Shown: positions 7,920 through 17,494 of the stretch, in pieces
Position numbering within the stretch: position 1 is the first letter of the stretch
Layout of the letters: each line of letters opens with the position of its first letter
Assembly (NCBI GenBank): GCA_050305135.1
Contig: JBNLET010000194.1
Location: forward strand, 1-64,000
DNA: 64,000 nucleotides
Source of the DNA: Cognatazoarcus sp050305135
GTDB taxonomy: Bacteria > Pseudomonadota > Gammaproteobacteria > Burkholderiales > Rhodocyclaceae
Direction: 5' to 3'
Made by a program: the position numbers and the translations under genes
The notes under the pieces: generated by a model
Database searches by the model: none
What the model was told of the DNA's origin: nothing
What the model saw: only the letters and a program-made list of their open reading frames with translations

Positions 7920-9541
7920 AGGCGTACGGGCTCCTGGAATTCGCCCCACTGGGCCTTGAGACGGGCCACCATCTCGCCGACCGTGGCATAGGCGTGGCAG
8001 CAGTCGATCAGGTAGGGCATGAGGTTCTCGTCGTCCTTGCGCGCCGCCTGCTCGAGGCGATCGAGCGTGCGCAGGACTTCGGCATCGTCGCGGCGCGCGC
8101 GCAGCGCCTCGAAACTCTCGAGAACGCGCTGGCTCGCCTGCGGATCGAGATGGAAACCCTCTCCGGGCACGGCCTGCTGATCGTCGCGGCGGTAGAAGTT
8201 GAGGCCCATCACCGGCATCTCGCCGCTGTCGATCTGCTGCTTGCGTTCGTGGGCGCGCCTTGCCACCCGCTGCTGCAGCCAGCCGTCCTCGATCGCCCGC
8301 ACGGCGCCGCCGTAGCCATCGACCTCCTTCATCAGGCTGTCGATGCGCTCTTCCATCTGATCGGTCAGATATTCGACGTAGTAGGCGCCGCCCAGCGGAT
8401 CGACCGTGCGTGCCACGCCGCTCTCGTAGGCGATGATCTGCTGGGTGCGCAAGGCCAGCTCGGCCGAGAACTCGGTGGGGATCTGGAACGCCTCGTCGTA
8501 GGCGCAGGTGAAGATGGATTGCGCTCCGCCCATCACCGCGGCGAGCGTTTCGACGGCGACCCGGACGACGTTGTTGTAGGGCTGCGGCGCGACCAGCGAC
8601 GAGCCGCCGCACACCACGCCGAAGCGGAACATCTGCGCCTTCGCGTCATCGACTCCGTAGCGTTCCTTCAGCAGGCGGGCCCAGATGCGCCGCCCGGCCC
8701 GAAACTTGGCCACCTCCTCGAAGAGGTCCATGTGCACGTAGAAGAAGAATGACAGGCGCTTCGCGAAGTGCTCGGCGCGCCCCCCCCGCCGGATCAGTTC
8801 GTCGACGTAGGCGAGACCGTTGGCGAGCGTGTAGGCCATCTCCTCGGCCGCGGTGCAGCCCGCATCGCGCATGTGGGCGCCGGCAATGGAAATGGTGTTG
8901 AAGCGGGGCGTGACCTGGTTGCCGAACAGGATCGTGTCGGAGATCAGCCGCATCGACGGACGCACCGGGAAGATCCAGGTGCCGCGCGCAACGTATTCCT
9001 TCAGGATGTCGTTCTGGATCGTACCGGTGAGCTTCTCGCGCGGCACCCCTTTGCGGTCGGCGCAGGCCACGTACATCGCGTAGATGATCGCGGCCGTGCC
9101 GTTGATCGTGAACGAGGTGGAGATGCGCGCCAGGTCGATATCGTCGAACAGCGTCTCCATCTCGGACAGGTTGGACAGCGACACACCGACCTTGCCGATC
9201 TCGGGCCGCGCCATCGGCTCCGTCGGATCCAGCCCGCACTGGGTCGGCAGGTCGAGCGCCACCGACAGGCCCGTCTGGCCCTGCGCGAGCAGGAACTTGT
9301 AGCGCTCGTTGGACTCCTCGGGCGTACCGAAGCCGGAATACTGGCGCATCGTCCACAGGCGGCCGCGAAAGCCGTCGGGGAAGATCCCGCGCGTGAAGGG
9401 GTACTCGCCCGCCCGTCCCGGATCCGGCGTACGGCACAGGTCCGCGGTGGCCGTCACCGGCGCTTCGATGCCCGATGGCGTGGTCGTGGCGAGCCGCGGC
9501 TCATTCGCTGCGTCGGCCCGTTCGCGTGTTGTGGCACTCAT
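7916..9541 (-). CDS. Large (catalytic) subunit of a B12-dependent acyl-CoA mutase, methylmalonyl-CoA mutase family
   Basis: This 541-residue TIM-barrel subunit has RLWTMRQYSGFGTPEES near residue 62, with tyrosine (Tyr68) where methylmalonyl-CoA mutases have their radical-steering Tyr. It also has QGQTGLSVALDLPTQ and GTIQNDILKEYVARGTWIFP, whose Gln matches the MCM substrate-contact Gln. Isobutyryl-CoA and hydroxyisobutyryl-CoA mutases have Phe or Ile at the Tyr position, so a carboxylated acyl-CoA substrate is favoured. The split architecture and QCGLDPTEP (instead of a GYDSD-like stretch) set it apart from housekeeping MCM. ATG 9541 has GAGG seven bases upstream; an alternative ATG at 9553 overlaps the previous stop by ATGA but has a poorer site. 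Confidence 0.92.
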   Translation of the reverse strand: MSATTRERADAANEPRLATTTPSGIEAPVTATADLCRTPDPGRAGEYPFTRGIFPDGFRGRLWTMRQYSGFGTPEESNERYKFLLAQGQTGLSVALDLPTQCGLDPTEPMARPEIGKVGVSLSNLSEMETLFDDIDLARISTSFTINGTAAIIYAMYVACADRKGVPREKLTGTIQNDILKEYVARGTWIFPVRPSMRLISDTILFGNQVTPRFNTISIAGAHMRDAGCTAAEEMAYTLANGLAYVDELIRRGGRAEHFAKRLSFFFYVHMDLFEEVAKFRAGRRIWARLLKERYGVDDAKAQMFRFGVVCGGSSLVAPQPYNNVVRVAVETLAAVMGGAQSIFTCAYDEAFQIPTEFSAELALRTQQIIAYESGVARTVDPLGGAYYVEYLTDQMEERIDSLMKEVDGYGGAVRAIEDGWLQQRVARRAHERKQQIDSGEMPVMGLNFYRRDDQQAVPGEGFHLDPQASQRVLESFEALRARRDDAEVLRTLDRLEQAARKDDENLMPYLIDCCHAYATVGEMVARLKAQWGEFQEPVRL

Positions 9542-9549
9542 TGCAAACC

Positions 9550-10326
9550 TCATGCGTTGCGGGCAAGCAGGCGGTCGGCCGCTGCCCAATGGTCGGGGTG
9601 GACCCAGGTGCGGACGAACTCGGCCCGTTCGGCCGCTTCCCGCTCGGCACGCGCCAGACCCAGGCGGTGACCGAGCGCCTGCGCCTTGAACGCCCGCAGG
9701 ACCTGGGGCGCCTGCTTGCGAAACGGTGCGAGGAAGCGTTCGACGCAGTCCTCCAGCGTTTCGGACTCGGCGGCGACCTGGTCGAAGATCCCGGCTGCGG
9801 CGGCACCGCTTGCGTCGAGGACCTCGGCGCTGATCAGCAGCGCAAGCGCACGCCGCGCCCCCAGCAGCTGCATGAGGTCCGTACCACCGCCGAAGCCGGT
9901 CGAGATGTTCAGTCGTCCCTGGACGAAACCGATGCTCGCGTGCCGCGCGGCGACGCGAAAATCGCAGGCCAGCGCCAGCTCGGCACCACCGCCCAGAGCG
10001 ACGCCGTTGAGGGCGGCGATCACCGGCACCGGAAAGCGACGAATCGTGCCCAGCGCCTCGTTCGCGCTGGAGAACAGCGTCTCGGCATCGGCCTCGCTGC
10101 GCAGGGCGGCGAATTCCTTGAGATCGCCACCAGCGGCGAAACTCCGATCGCCCGCGCCGGTGACGACCGCGGCACGCAAGGAAGCGTCCCCCGCATAGTC
10201 TCTGAACACGCGCCCCAACTCGTCGAGCACGGCCCGGTTCAGCGGATTGCGCTTTTCGGGCCGGTTGATGCACACCCACAGGACGGCATCGCGCGGTGTG
10301 ACCCGCAGTGAATCGGTCGTTGTCAT
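9550..10326 (-). CDS. Crotonase-superfamily enzyme (enoyl-CoA hydratase/isomerase or acyl-CoA decarboxylase type)
   Basis: This 258-residue protein has the crotonase fold: oxyanion-hole segments SFAAGGDLKEF and ALNGVALGGGAELALACD. The glutamate of GGGAEL corresponds to the first catalytic Glu of enoyl-CoA hydratase. The second catalytic Glu, normally in a PE pair after FG, aligns with VQ in GFVQGRLNISTGFGGGT, so ordinary hydratase activity is doubtful. Crotonase decarboxylases such as YgfG and ECHDC1 also lack that pair. The start overlaps the iclR stop by ATGA (10323-10326). Being first after the regulator and before the mutase, it probably acts in the same pathway. The reaction is inferred only. 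Confidence 0.87.
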   Translation of the reverse strand: MTTTDSLRVTPRDAVLWVCINRPEKRNPLNRAVLDELGRVFRDYAGDASLRAAVVTGAGDRSFAAGGDLKEFAALRSEADAETLFSSANEALGTIRRFPVPVIAALNGVALGGGAELALACDFRVAARHASIGFVQGRLNISTGFGGGTDLMQLLGARRALALLISAEVLDASGAAAAGIFDQVAAESETLEDCVERFLAPFRKQAPQVLRAFKAQALGHRLGLARAEREAAERAEFVRTWVHPDHWAAADRLLARNA

Positions 10327-11066
10327 CGTTGGAACGACTCCTCGATCGAACGCCGTGCCTCGAGCAGGCGCTCGGCATGCTCCTGCAGGCGGGGGCCGAT
10401 GCGGTGCATCGGACCGGCCACCGCCAACCCGAGTACCTCTTCGTTGATTCGCAACGGCGCCGCCACCGCCGCGACGTCGACCACGTTTTCGCCCATCGTC
10501 GAGAAATAGCCGCGGCGCTCGCCGGCCTCGAGATCGGCGCGCAGCCCCGCCTCGTCGACAATGGTGTTGGCGGTCACGGCCGGCAGCGGGTGGTCCGCGA
10601 GCCAGCGGTCGAGCTCCTTGCGGCCCAGCGAGGCGAGCATCGCCTTTCCGATCGAACTCGAGTGCAGCGGCTTGTGCTCGCCCGGGTTCGCCGTGTAGCG
10701 GATGGTGTGCTTGCCCGCCACGACCTCCAGATAGAGCACCGAATCGTCCTGGCGTTTGCCGAGGATCACGGTTTCCTCGGTGAGGTCGCGCAAGTCGCTC
10801 AGAAAAGGCTCGATCCGGTCGAGGAAGGGGTCGTGCCGCACGATGGTCTGCGCGACGTCGAGCAACCGGCGGGTCGGGTAGAGCTCCCTGCGCCGACTCA
10901 AGGAATAGAGGTAGCCCCGCTCCAACAGCGTCTTCACGAGGCCATGGCAACTGCTGAGCGGTACTTCCGCGAGCTTCGCGAGCTGGTTGAGCGGCATCGG
11001 CCGGCGGGCGGCTTCGAAGGCCTCGAAGAGGCCGAGAGTGCGGTCGGCGGTTCGTACGTGAGCCAT
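10323..11066 (-). CDS. IclR-family transcriptional regulator of the mutase operon
   Basis: This 247-residue protein has an N-terminal winged helix-turn-helix (MAHVRTADRTLGLFEAF, then LNQLAKLAEVPLSSCHGLVKTLLERGYL). A C-terminal IclR effector-binding domain follows, with LHSSSIGKAMLA and GYFSTMGENVVDVAAVAAPL. IclR regulators sense small organic acids or their esters and often control adjacent catabolic genes. It is the promoter-proximal gene, sharing ATGA with the crotonase gene, so it likely regulates its own operon. ATG 11066 is the natural start for the family; longer readings run through the putative operator. A directly repeated TTCGAAAT sits immediately upstream. Confidence 0.9.
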   Translation of the reverse strand: MAHVRTADRTLGLFEAFEAARRPMPLNQLAKLAEVPLSSCHGLVKTLLERGYLYSLSRRRELYPTRRLLDVAQTIVRHDPFLDRIEPFLSDLRDLTEETVILGKRQDDSVLYLEVVAGKHTIRYTANPGEHKPLHSSSIGKAMLASLGRKELDRWLADHPLPAVTANTIVDEAGLRADLEAGERRGYFSTMGENVVDVAAVAAPLRINEEVLGLAVAGPMHRIGPRLQEHAERLLEARRSIEESFQR

Positions 11067-11069
11067 GAT

Positions 11070-11107
11070 TAAATTCGAAATACTGAATTTTAGTTCGAAA
11101 TGTTGAA
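11070..11107 (-). promoter_or_regulatory. AT-rich promoter/operator with direct repeats ahead of the iclR operon
   Basis: TTCGAAAT occurs at 11074-11081 and again at 11094-11101, exactly 20 bp apart, about two helical turns. TTCGAA is itself palindromic. The 38-bp tract is strikingly AT-rich against GC-rich surroundings and abuts the iclR start codon. It is the expected place for promoter and autoregulatory sites of this operon. Binding by the encoded IclR protein is an inference. Confidence 0.5.
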
Positions 11108-11920
11108 AAAGCCTAAGTCGCGAGATCGCGCTTGTCAAGCGTTTGCACATCCTTCGGATTTCTCTTTGCTCCGGCATGGGCCGAAGATCTCCGACAGTGG
11201 ATCGCTGCGCGGCTTCGTCGACGGGCGGTGAACAAGGGGGCGATCGCAATGGATCCGCTCGGAAGAGGGCGGCGGCCACGGTCGCGCGGGGCTCGGCGGA
11301 TGGAAGTTGGACGATCGGCTGCGCGCCTGTCCGAGCGTGCGGCGGCGATCCGGGCGGTGTCGTGCCGGGTCGCGAGACGCCCGGAATGAGGGCTCGGGCA
11401 AGCTGTTGCTTCCCCGCGATGATCCGCGGCTCGACGCCCGAAGCGACAACCCGGCTTGCGCGAGGGCCTGCCGCGCCACACCTTCATGTGCGGCCAGAGG
11501 ACACGGCGTTTTTCCCGCTGCTACGGCGTTCGACCGCAAGCCCGGATCGCGGCCCCGGGCGGAGACTTCGCCGAGCCGATGGATGGTCCGGCACGAACCC
11601 CGCGGCGGGTGTGCCATGCGGCTGCGTTTGCCGAACGGCGGCCATCTTCCCTATGCCCGCGCCGGGAAAAAGACGTGCTTGTCGGTACTGCCGCAGTCAC
11701 CCGGATCATGGCCTTGTCCGACCCTGCCCTTCAGCCCCCCACGATCGAAAGAGTCGACCGATCCGGGCCTGTCCTCGCGCACCTTGTCCTCCCTTCGGCG
11801 AGGGGCGCTCCGGCCGTGGCAATCGGCAGAAATTGCCCACGGAATGCGCTTCCATACGGCCTGGAGCAAATGCCTGCGTCGTGTTGCCCGCAGCGAGGCG
11901 CTTATGCGTTTGGCACGTAC
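11108..11920. other. Long intergenic stretch without a supportable gene
   Basis: About 810 bases between the iclR promoter and the REP element contain only open frames with arginine-, proline- and alanine-rich translations on both strands. None has a domain, plausible start site or family resemblance. The stretch may hold the upstream part of the iclR operon promoter. I see no tRNA, riboswitch core or cobalamin-box-like element in it. Confidence 0.5.
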
Positions 11921-12004
11921 CGGCCGCCCGAGGCCGGATGAATCCGGCCCGGGAAACACGCTTCGGTCGAGTTCGCAGGGCCGGCTTCAGCCGGCCCGCG
12001 GCGT
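11921..12004. repeat. REP/BIME-type two-hairpin repeat, copy 1
   Basis: Two hairpins lie close together: GGCCGGAT-ga-ATCCGGCC (about 11932-11949) and GGCCGGCT-tc-AGCCGGCC (about 11979-11996). The flanks match a second copy at 53944-54054: both share GCGTTyGGCACGTA, CGCCCGAGGC and a final GCGGCG. The loops ga and tc show the two palindromes are in opposite orientation, as in a BIME. It lies directly beyond the 3' end of the minus-strand gene ending at 12052. Confidence 0.8.
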
Positions 12005-12051
12005 CGGAGTTCCGTTTGAATCACAAGCTCTACCAGGATCGCACCGCTACG

Positions 12052-12720
12052 CTAGCGGCCGGGATTCATCATTGCGCTCACGTCCTTGGCCGAGAAATGC
12101 ACCATCAGGTGCTCGTGCGGCTTGCCCGCCGCCATGATCCAGGCGCCGAGCGGGTCGCCCATCGAGTAGGCGGAGCCCATCGAGGCCGCCTCCTTGTTGA
12201 ACGGAAGCGGCAGCACCATCACGTGAGGCGTCATCTGGACGATGCCGGACTTCGCCTTGTCCGCGCCTTCCTGCGCGACCGACACCGAGGCGGCACCGAT
12301 GTCCACCGCGCTCCTGCTGACGTTCATCCCGGCCAGCATCCAGATCAGCCCGGGCTCCTTCGGCAAGGGCTTGCTGCCGGACCACAGGGCCTGGATGAAC
12401 GCCCAGGCGTTGTGGTCGAGGCACATCGGATCCCGATAGGGCAGCGCCGGCTTGCCGACGCGGAGCGAAAAGGATCCGCTGCCGATGCAGGTGTAGGAAC
12501 CGCTGCCGTAGCGGGCGAGAACCAGCTCGCCCTTCGTTGTCCAGCCGTAGATCGAGGCCGTATCGGTCACCGACGGCGGCGCTGCCTGGATCGCATCGGC
12601 GATGGTGGCGGAAATCCAGGCCTTGTCCACCGCTTGCGCACTGCCGGCCAGACTCGCAGCGGCCAATGCCGCACAGGCGGAAAGCAGCGTCCGGGTAGTG
12701 CTCCTGTTGAGAACGTACAT
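12052..12720 (-). CDS. Secreted protein of unknown function
   Basis: This 222-residue protein has a clear Sec signal peptide: a basic start, the core LLSACAALAAASLAG and probable cleavage after AQA near residue 29. The mature part (VDKAWISATIADAIQ onward) has two cysteines (YTCIG and DPMCLD), a tryptophan-rich middle (NAWAFIQALWSGSKPL) and a His-containing tail (GKPHEHLMVHF). I do not recognise a family. ATG 12720 has GGGAGGAA at ideal spacing. It stands alone between two long gene-free stretches, with a REP element just past its stop, so it is probably monocistronic. It is exported to the periplasm or beyond; no function can be assigned. Confidence 0.8.
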   Translation of the reverse strand: MYVLNRSTTRTLLSACAALAAASLAGSAQAVDKAWISATIADAIQAAPPSVTDTASIYGWTTKGELVLARYGSGSYTCIGSGSFSLRVGKPALPYRDPMCLDHNAWAFIQALWSGSKPLPKEPGLIWMLAGMNVSRSAVDIGAASVSVAQEGADKAKSGIVQMTPHVMVLPLPFNKEAASMGSAYSMGDPLGAWIMAAGKPHEHLMVHFSAKDVSAMMNPGR

Positions 12721-13160
12721 GATTGTTCCTCCCACACTCTTGGGTGATGGTGGTATCACGAGGGCGCTGCAGCCGGTCGGACTCGCCCCCCCGCAGTCTG
12801 ACCATAGTCCGATCGGGGCGTGTTCCCAGTCCTATCGCGCCCGGCCTCGTGCGGGTCCCGGCAAGCGAACGGCTTGCGCTGCGCGGACGGCCGAAGGCTG
12901 CAACGGCGTCGCGCTCCGCATCCGATATGTCGTCGCGGCGAGAGCCGGGGCAAGGTTCGACCGCCGGGCCTTTCCTCGACGCGGCGATCGATCCGCCGGT
13001 CGAACGACGGCCGGCGCCCGCGCCGGCTCGCAAGCGCGAAGCCGAAGACCGGTGCCGGTGTGCTCCGGCCGCGGGCAGGGCGGAAGTCGGATGCCCGGGG
13101 GGAGCGCGGCGTCTCGGCCACCGCCAGGACCCGTGACCGGCGCATGCCGGCAGGCGTCGA
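12721..13160. other. Intergenic stretch without a supportable gene
   Basis: These 440 bases lie between the start of the secreted-protein gene and the 3' end of the hybrid kinase gene, both minus strand. They should contain the promoter of the secreted-protein gene. Open frames on both strands translate to low-information arginine/proline-rich peptides, and I see no clear structured element. Confidence 0.45.
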
Positions 13161-15365
<2,205 letters not shown>

Positions 15366-15692
15366 GTACGGGCTCCGGTTGGGATAGCTTCCAATTTATC
15401 CCCAATCGATGCACCAACGCACGTCGCGGCCCCCGACCGATTCCGATCGCGCGATGGACCGCCCGCCCGACGCGTGCCGCCCGGGCGCGCACCCTGTGCA
15501 CGCCGACGTGGCCACATTTCACATCGCGCGCGGGGATCCGGCGTGTCAGCAATCTATACTCGATGATCGGGCCGGCACGAGCTGGCAGCGTGGCGGACCC
15601 GCGGACCGGCGGCCGTGCGGCGGCGGCCGGGCTTGCTGCTTCGCAAATCACACCACAGGCGTCGCGCTCGGCGGCGGCGGGGAGACGACACG

Positions 15693-16463
15693 ATGAATCT
15701 ATTGGGAACCTTGGCCAAGGTGGCCGTCGGCGTGATGCTGGCGCGGGGCGCGGGCAGGATGATGCGGGGCGGCGGCGGGGCGTCCGGCGGAGGCGGCGCG
15801 GCCGGCAGGAGCGCCGGTGGCGGACTCGGCGACCTCATCGGCGGCCTGGGCGGCGGCGGTGGCGCAGGCGATCTGCTCGGCGGACTGCTCGGCAGCCTCG
15901 CCGGAGGGCTTGCCGGCGGGCGGGCTCAGGGTCCCGGCGGCGGCCTGGGCGATCTGCTCGGCAGCGTGCTGTCCGGCGGCGGTTCGAGCGGCAGCGGCGG
16001 TCTCGGCGACCTGCTCGACAGCCTCGGCGGCGGTCAGCGCGGCAGCGGCGGTTTCGGCCAGATGTTCAATCGCGCGATGGCCGGTGACGTGACCGAGCCG
16101 TCGGCGGAAGTCCATCGGGACGCCGGCATCCTGCTCCAGGCGATGATCAATGCGGCCAAATCGGACGGCGCGGTCGATCCGGACGAGCAGCGGCAGATCC
16201 TCGAACACCTGAGCGACGTCGGCGCCGACGAGCGCGACTTCGTGCGCCAGGAGTTGTCCCGGCCGGCGGATCTCGACGGCTTCCTGCGCAGCATCCCGCA
16301 GCAGCTCGGGCCGCAGGTCTACCTGATGTCGCTGCTGGCGATCAAGCTCGACTCGAACGCCGAGGTGCGCTACCTCGACCGCCTGGCCCAGGCCACCGGC
16401 CTGACCCCCGAATCGGTCAACGAGATCCACGCCCAGGTCGGCGTACCCCCGCTGTACCGCTGA
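15693..16463 (+). CDS. Glycine-rich TerB-like (DUF533) protein
   Basis: This 256-residue protein begins with a hydrophobic start (MNLLGTLAKVAVGVMLARG). A glycine-rich region of about 100 residues follows, with repeated GLGDLLG/GLGDLIG units. The C-terminal all-helical TerB/DUF533 domain spans about residues 145-250 (LLQAMINAAKSDGAVDPDEQRQI). That domain has the acidic helix pair (DGAVD.DE) thought to bind metal in tellurite-resistance TerB relatives. ATG 15693 follows GGGGAGA; an upstream in-frame start at 15615 lacks a site and resembles no family member. It is divergent from the hybrid kinase. The function of this family is not established. Confidence 0.85.
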   Translation: MNLLGTLAKVAVGVMLARGAGRMMRGGGGASGGGGAAGRSAGGGLGDLIGGLGGGGGAGDLLGGLLGSLAGGLAGGRAQGPGGGLGDLLGSVLSGGGSSGSGGLGDLLDSLGGGQRGSGGFGQMFNRAMAGDVTEPSAEVHRDAGILLQAMINAAKSDGAVDPDEQRQILEHLSDVGADERDFVRQELSRPADLDGFLRSIPQQLGPQVYLMSLLAIKLDSNAEVRYLDRLAQATGLTPESVNEIHAQVGVPPLYR

Positions 16464-16476
16464 GCGACGGCGCTGC

Positions 16477-16504
16477 CCGCTCCTGCCCGCTGCGGTGGGA
16501 GCGG
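16477..16504 (+). terminator. Hairpin 3' of the DUF533 gene, candidate terminator
   Basis: CCGCTCC (16477-16483) pairs with GGAGCGG (16498-16504), and the loop has further internal GC pairing. It begins 14 bases after the stop codon. There is no U-run, so factor-independent termination is not assured. Confidence 0.4.
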
Positions 16505-16596
16505 AAACGCCCGGTGGCGGCGGCCCGAATCGAGGCCGGGAAAGCCTGTTCGCAGTCGAAGAAGCAATCACCCGCTCGGTCGTTGGGGCGCGCCGC

Positions 16597-17385
16597 TCAG
16601 AGGGGTTTTCTCGCGACGAACAGGTACCTGTTCAAGCTGAAGAAGTATTCCTTTCGATCGCCGAGGGCCCGTAGCCCCGCAGCCCATGCATCGAGCTCCC
16701 CGTCCGTCAGCGCCGTCCGCCCCGCAACGAAACGGACGATCATCTCGATCAATCCGCCGCTGTAGGTCCCCTCGTGGGTTTCCGGGTTATACAAGGGGAT
16801 GATGCTGCGGCCCGTGGTCTCGAAGCCGGCCTGCGAGAGTTTCGGCCCGAGCGTTCTCGGCAAGTGCGGATCCGCACAATGTTCGCTCCAGGCGCTCAGC
16901 ACCCGCGCCATCAGCGCTTCGTTCGTCCCGTGCCAGACCATGGAGGCCCAGTCGGTCGCCAGGATGCCGATGCGCCCGCCCGGGCGCAGGACTCGGTACA
17001 TCTGCCGCAAGACGCCCAGCGGGTCCGTGAGGTATTCCAGCACCTGCGTCGAAACGGCGAGGTCGAACGCGCCCTCGCCACACGCCAAATCGTTGGCGTC
17101 TCCAACCTCCACGGTCACGAACGGGAAAGCGGCGCAGCGTTTGCGCGCCATCTGCACCATGCTTTCGCTGATATCCAGCCCGTGCACCGCTCCGGCGGGG
17201 CCCACCGCCTGGGCCATCTCCGCAAGCAGGAAACCCGGCCCCGATCCGACGTCGAGTACATGCTGCCGCGGCTCGATTCCGAGCGCGGCGATGACGGCCT
17301 TGCGCTGCGCGACGACATCGTCGGTCAGGTACATCGCCTCGAGACGCCGTGAGGCTTCCGCGTCGTAGTCAAGACCCCGGCTCAT
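16597..17385 (-). CDS. SAM-dependent methyltransferase (class I)
   Basis: This 262-residue protein has the class I fold: motif I VLDVGSGPGFLLAEMA near residue 43, motif II GLDISESMV, motif III VGDANDLACGEGAFDLAVSTQVLEYL, and motif post-III VLRPGGRIGILATDW. The C-terminus ends in KEYFFSLNRYLFVARK. It resembles UbiE/arsenite-methyltransferase-like enzymes, but no substrate-defining residues are visible and there are no conserved Cys triplets for arsenite. ATG 17385 (MSRGLDYDAEASRRL) is chosen; longer starts run into the neighbour's promoter. It is followed 110 bp upstream by a second, unrelated-looking methyltransferase on the same strand. The substrate is unknown. Confidence 0.85.
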   Translation of the reverse strand: MSRGLDYDAEASRRLEAMYLTDDVVAQRKAVIAALGIEPRQHVLDVGSGPGFLLAEMAQAVGPAGAVHGLDISESMVQMARKRCAAFPFVTVEVGDANDLACGEGAFDLAVSTQVLEYLTDPLGVLRQMYRVLRPGGRIGILATDWASMVWHGTNEALMARVLSAWSEHCADPHLPRTLGPKLSQAGFETTGRSIIPLYNPETHEGTYSGGLIEMIVRFVAGRTALTDGELDAWAAGLRALGDRKEYFFSLNRYLFVARKPL

Positions 17386-17494
17386 GGCATTGCCCACCTT
17401 GTCGAGTATCTGCGGTTCGCGCTGCCCGTGGTTGCGGCGGAGAGCGGCGTGGTGCCGCATCCATGAGGCACAGTATAGGCGGTGCTTGGCGGGC

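Noticed and set aside
11108..11920. Possible cobalamin riboswitch ahead of the B12 mutase operon
   Set aside because: I looked for the B12-box and the conserved core pairings and saw neither; the iclR start is directly next to an AT-rich promoter.
11143..12747. 534-residue plus-strand open frame over the gap and the secreted-protein gene
   Set aside because: Its translation is compositionally noisy, shows no domain, and lies antisense to a gene with a signal peptide and a good ribosome site. High GC favours such chance frames.
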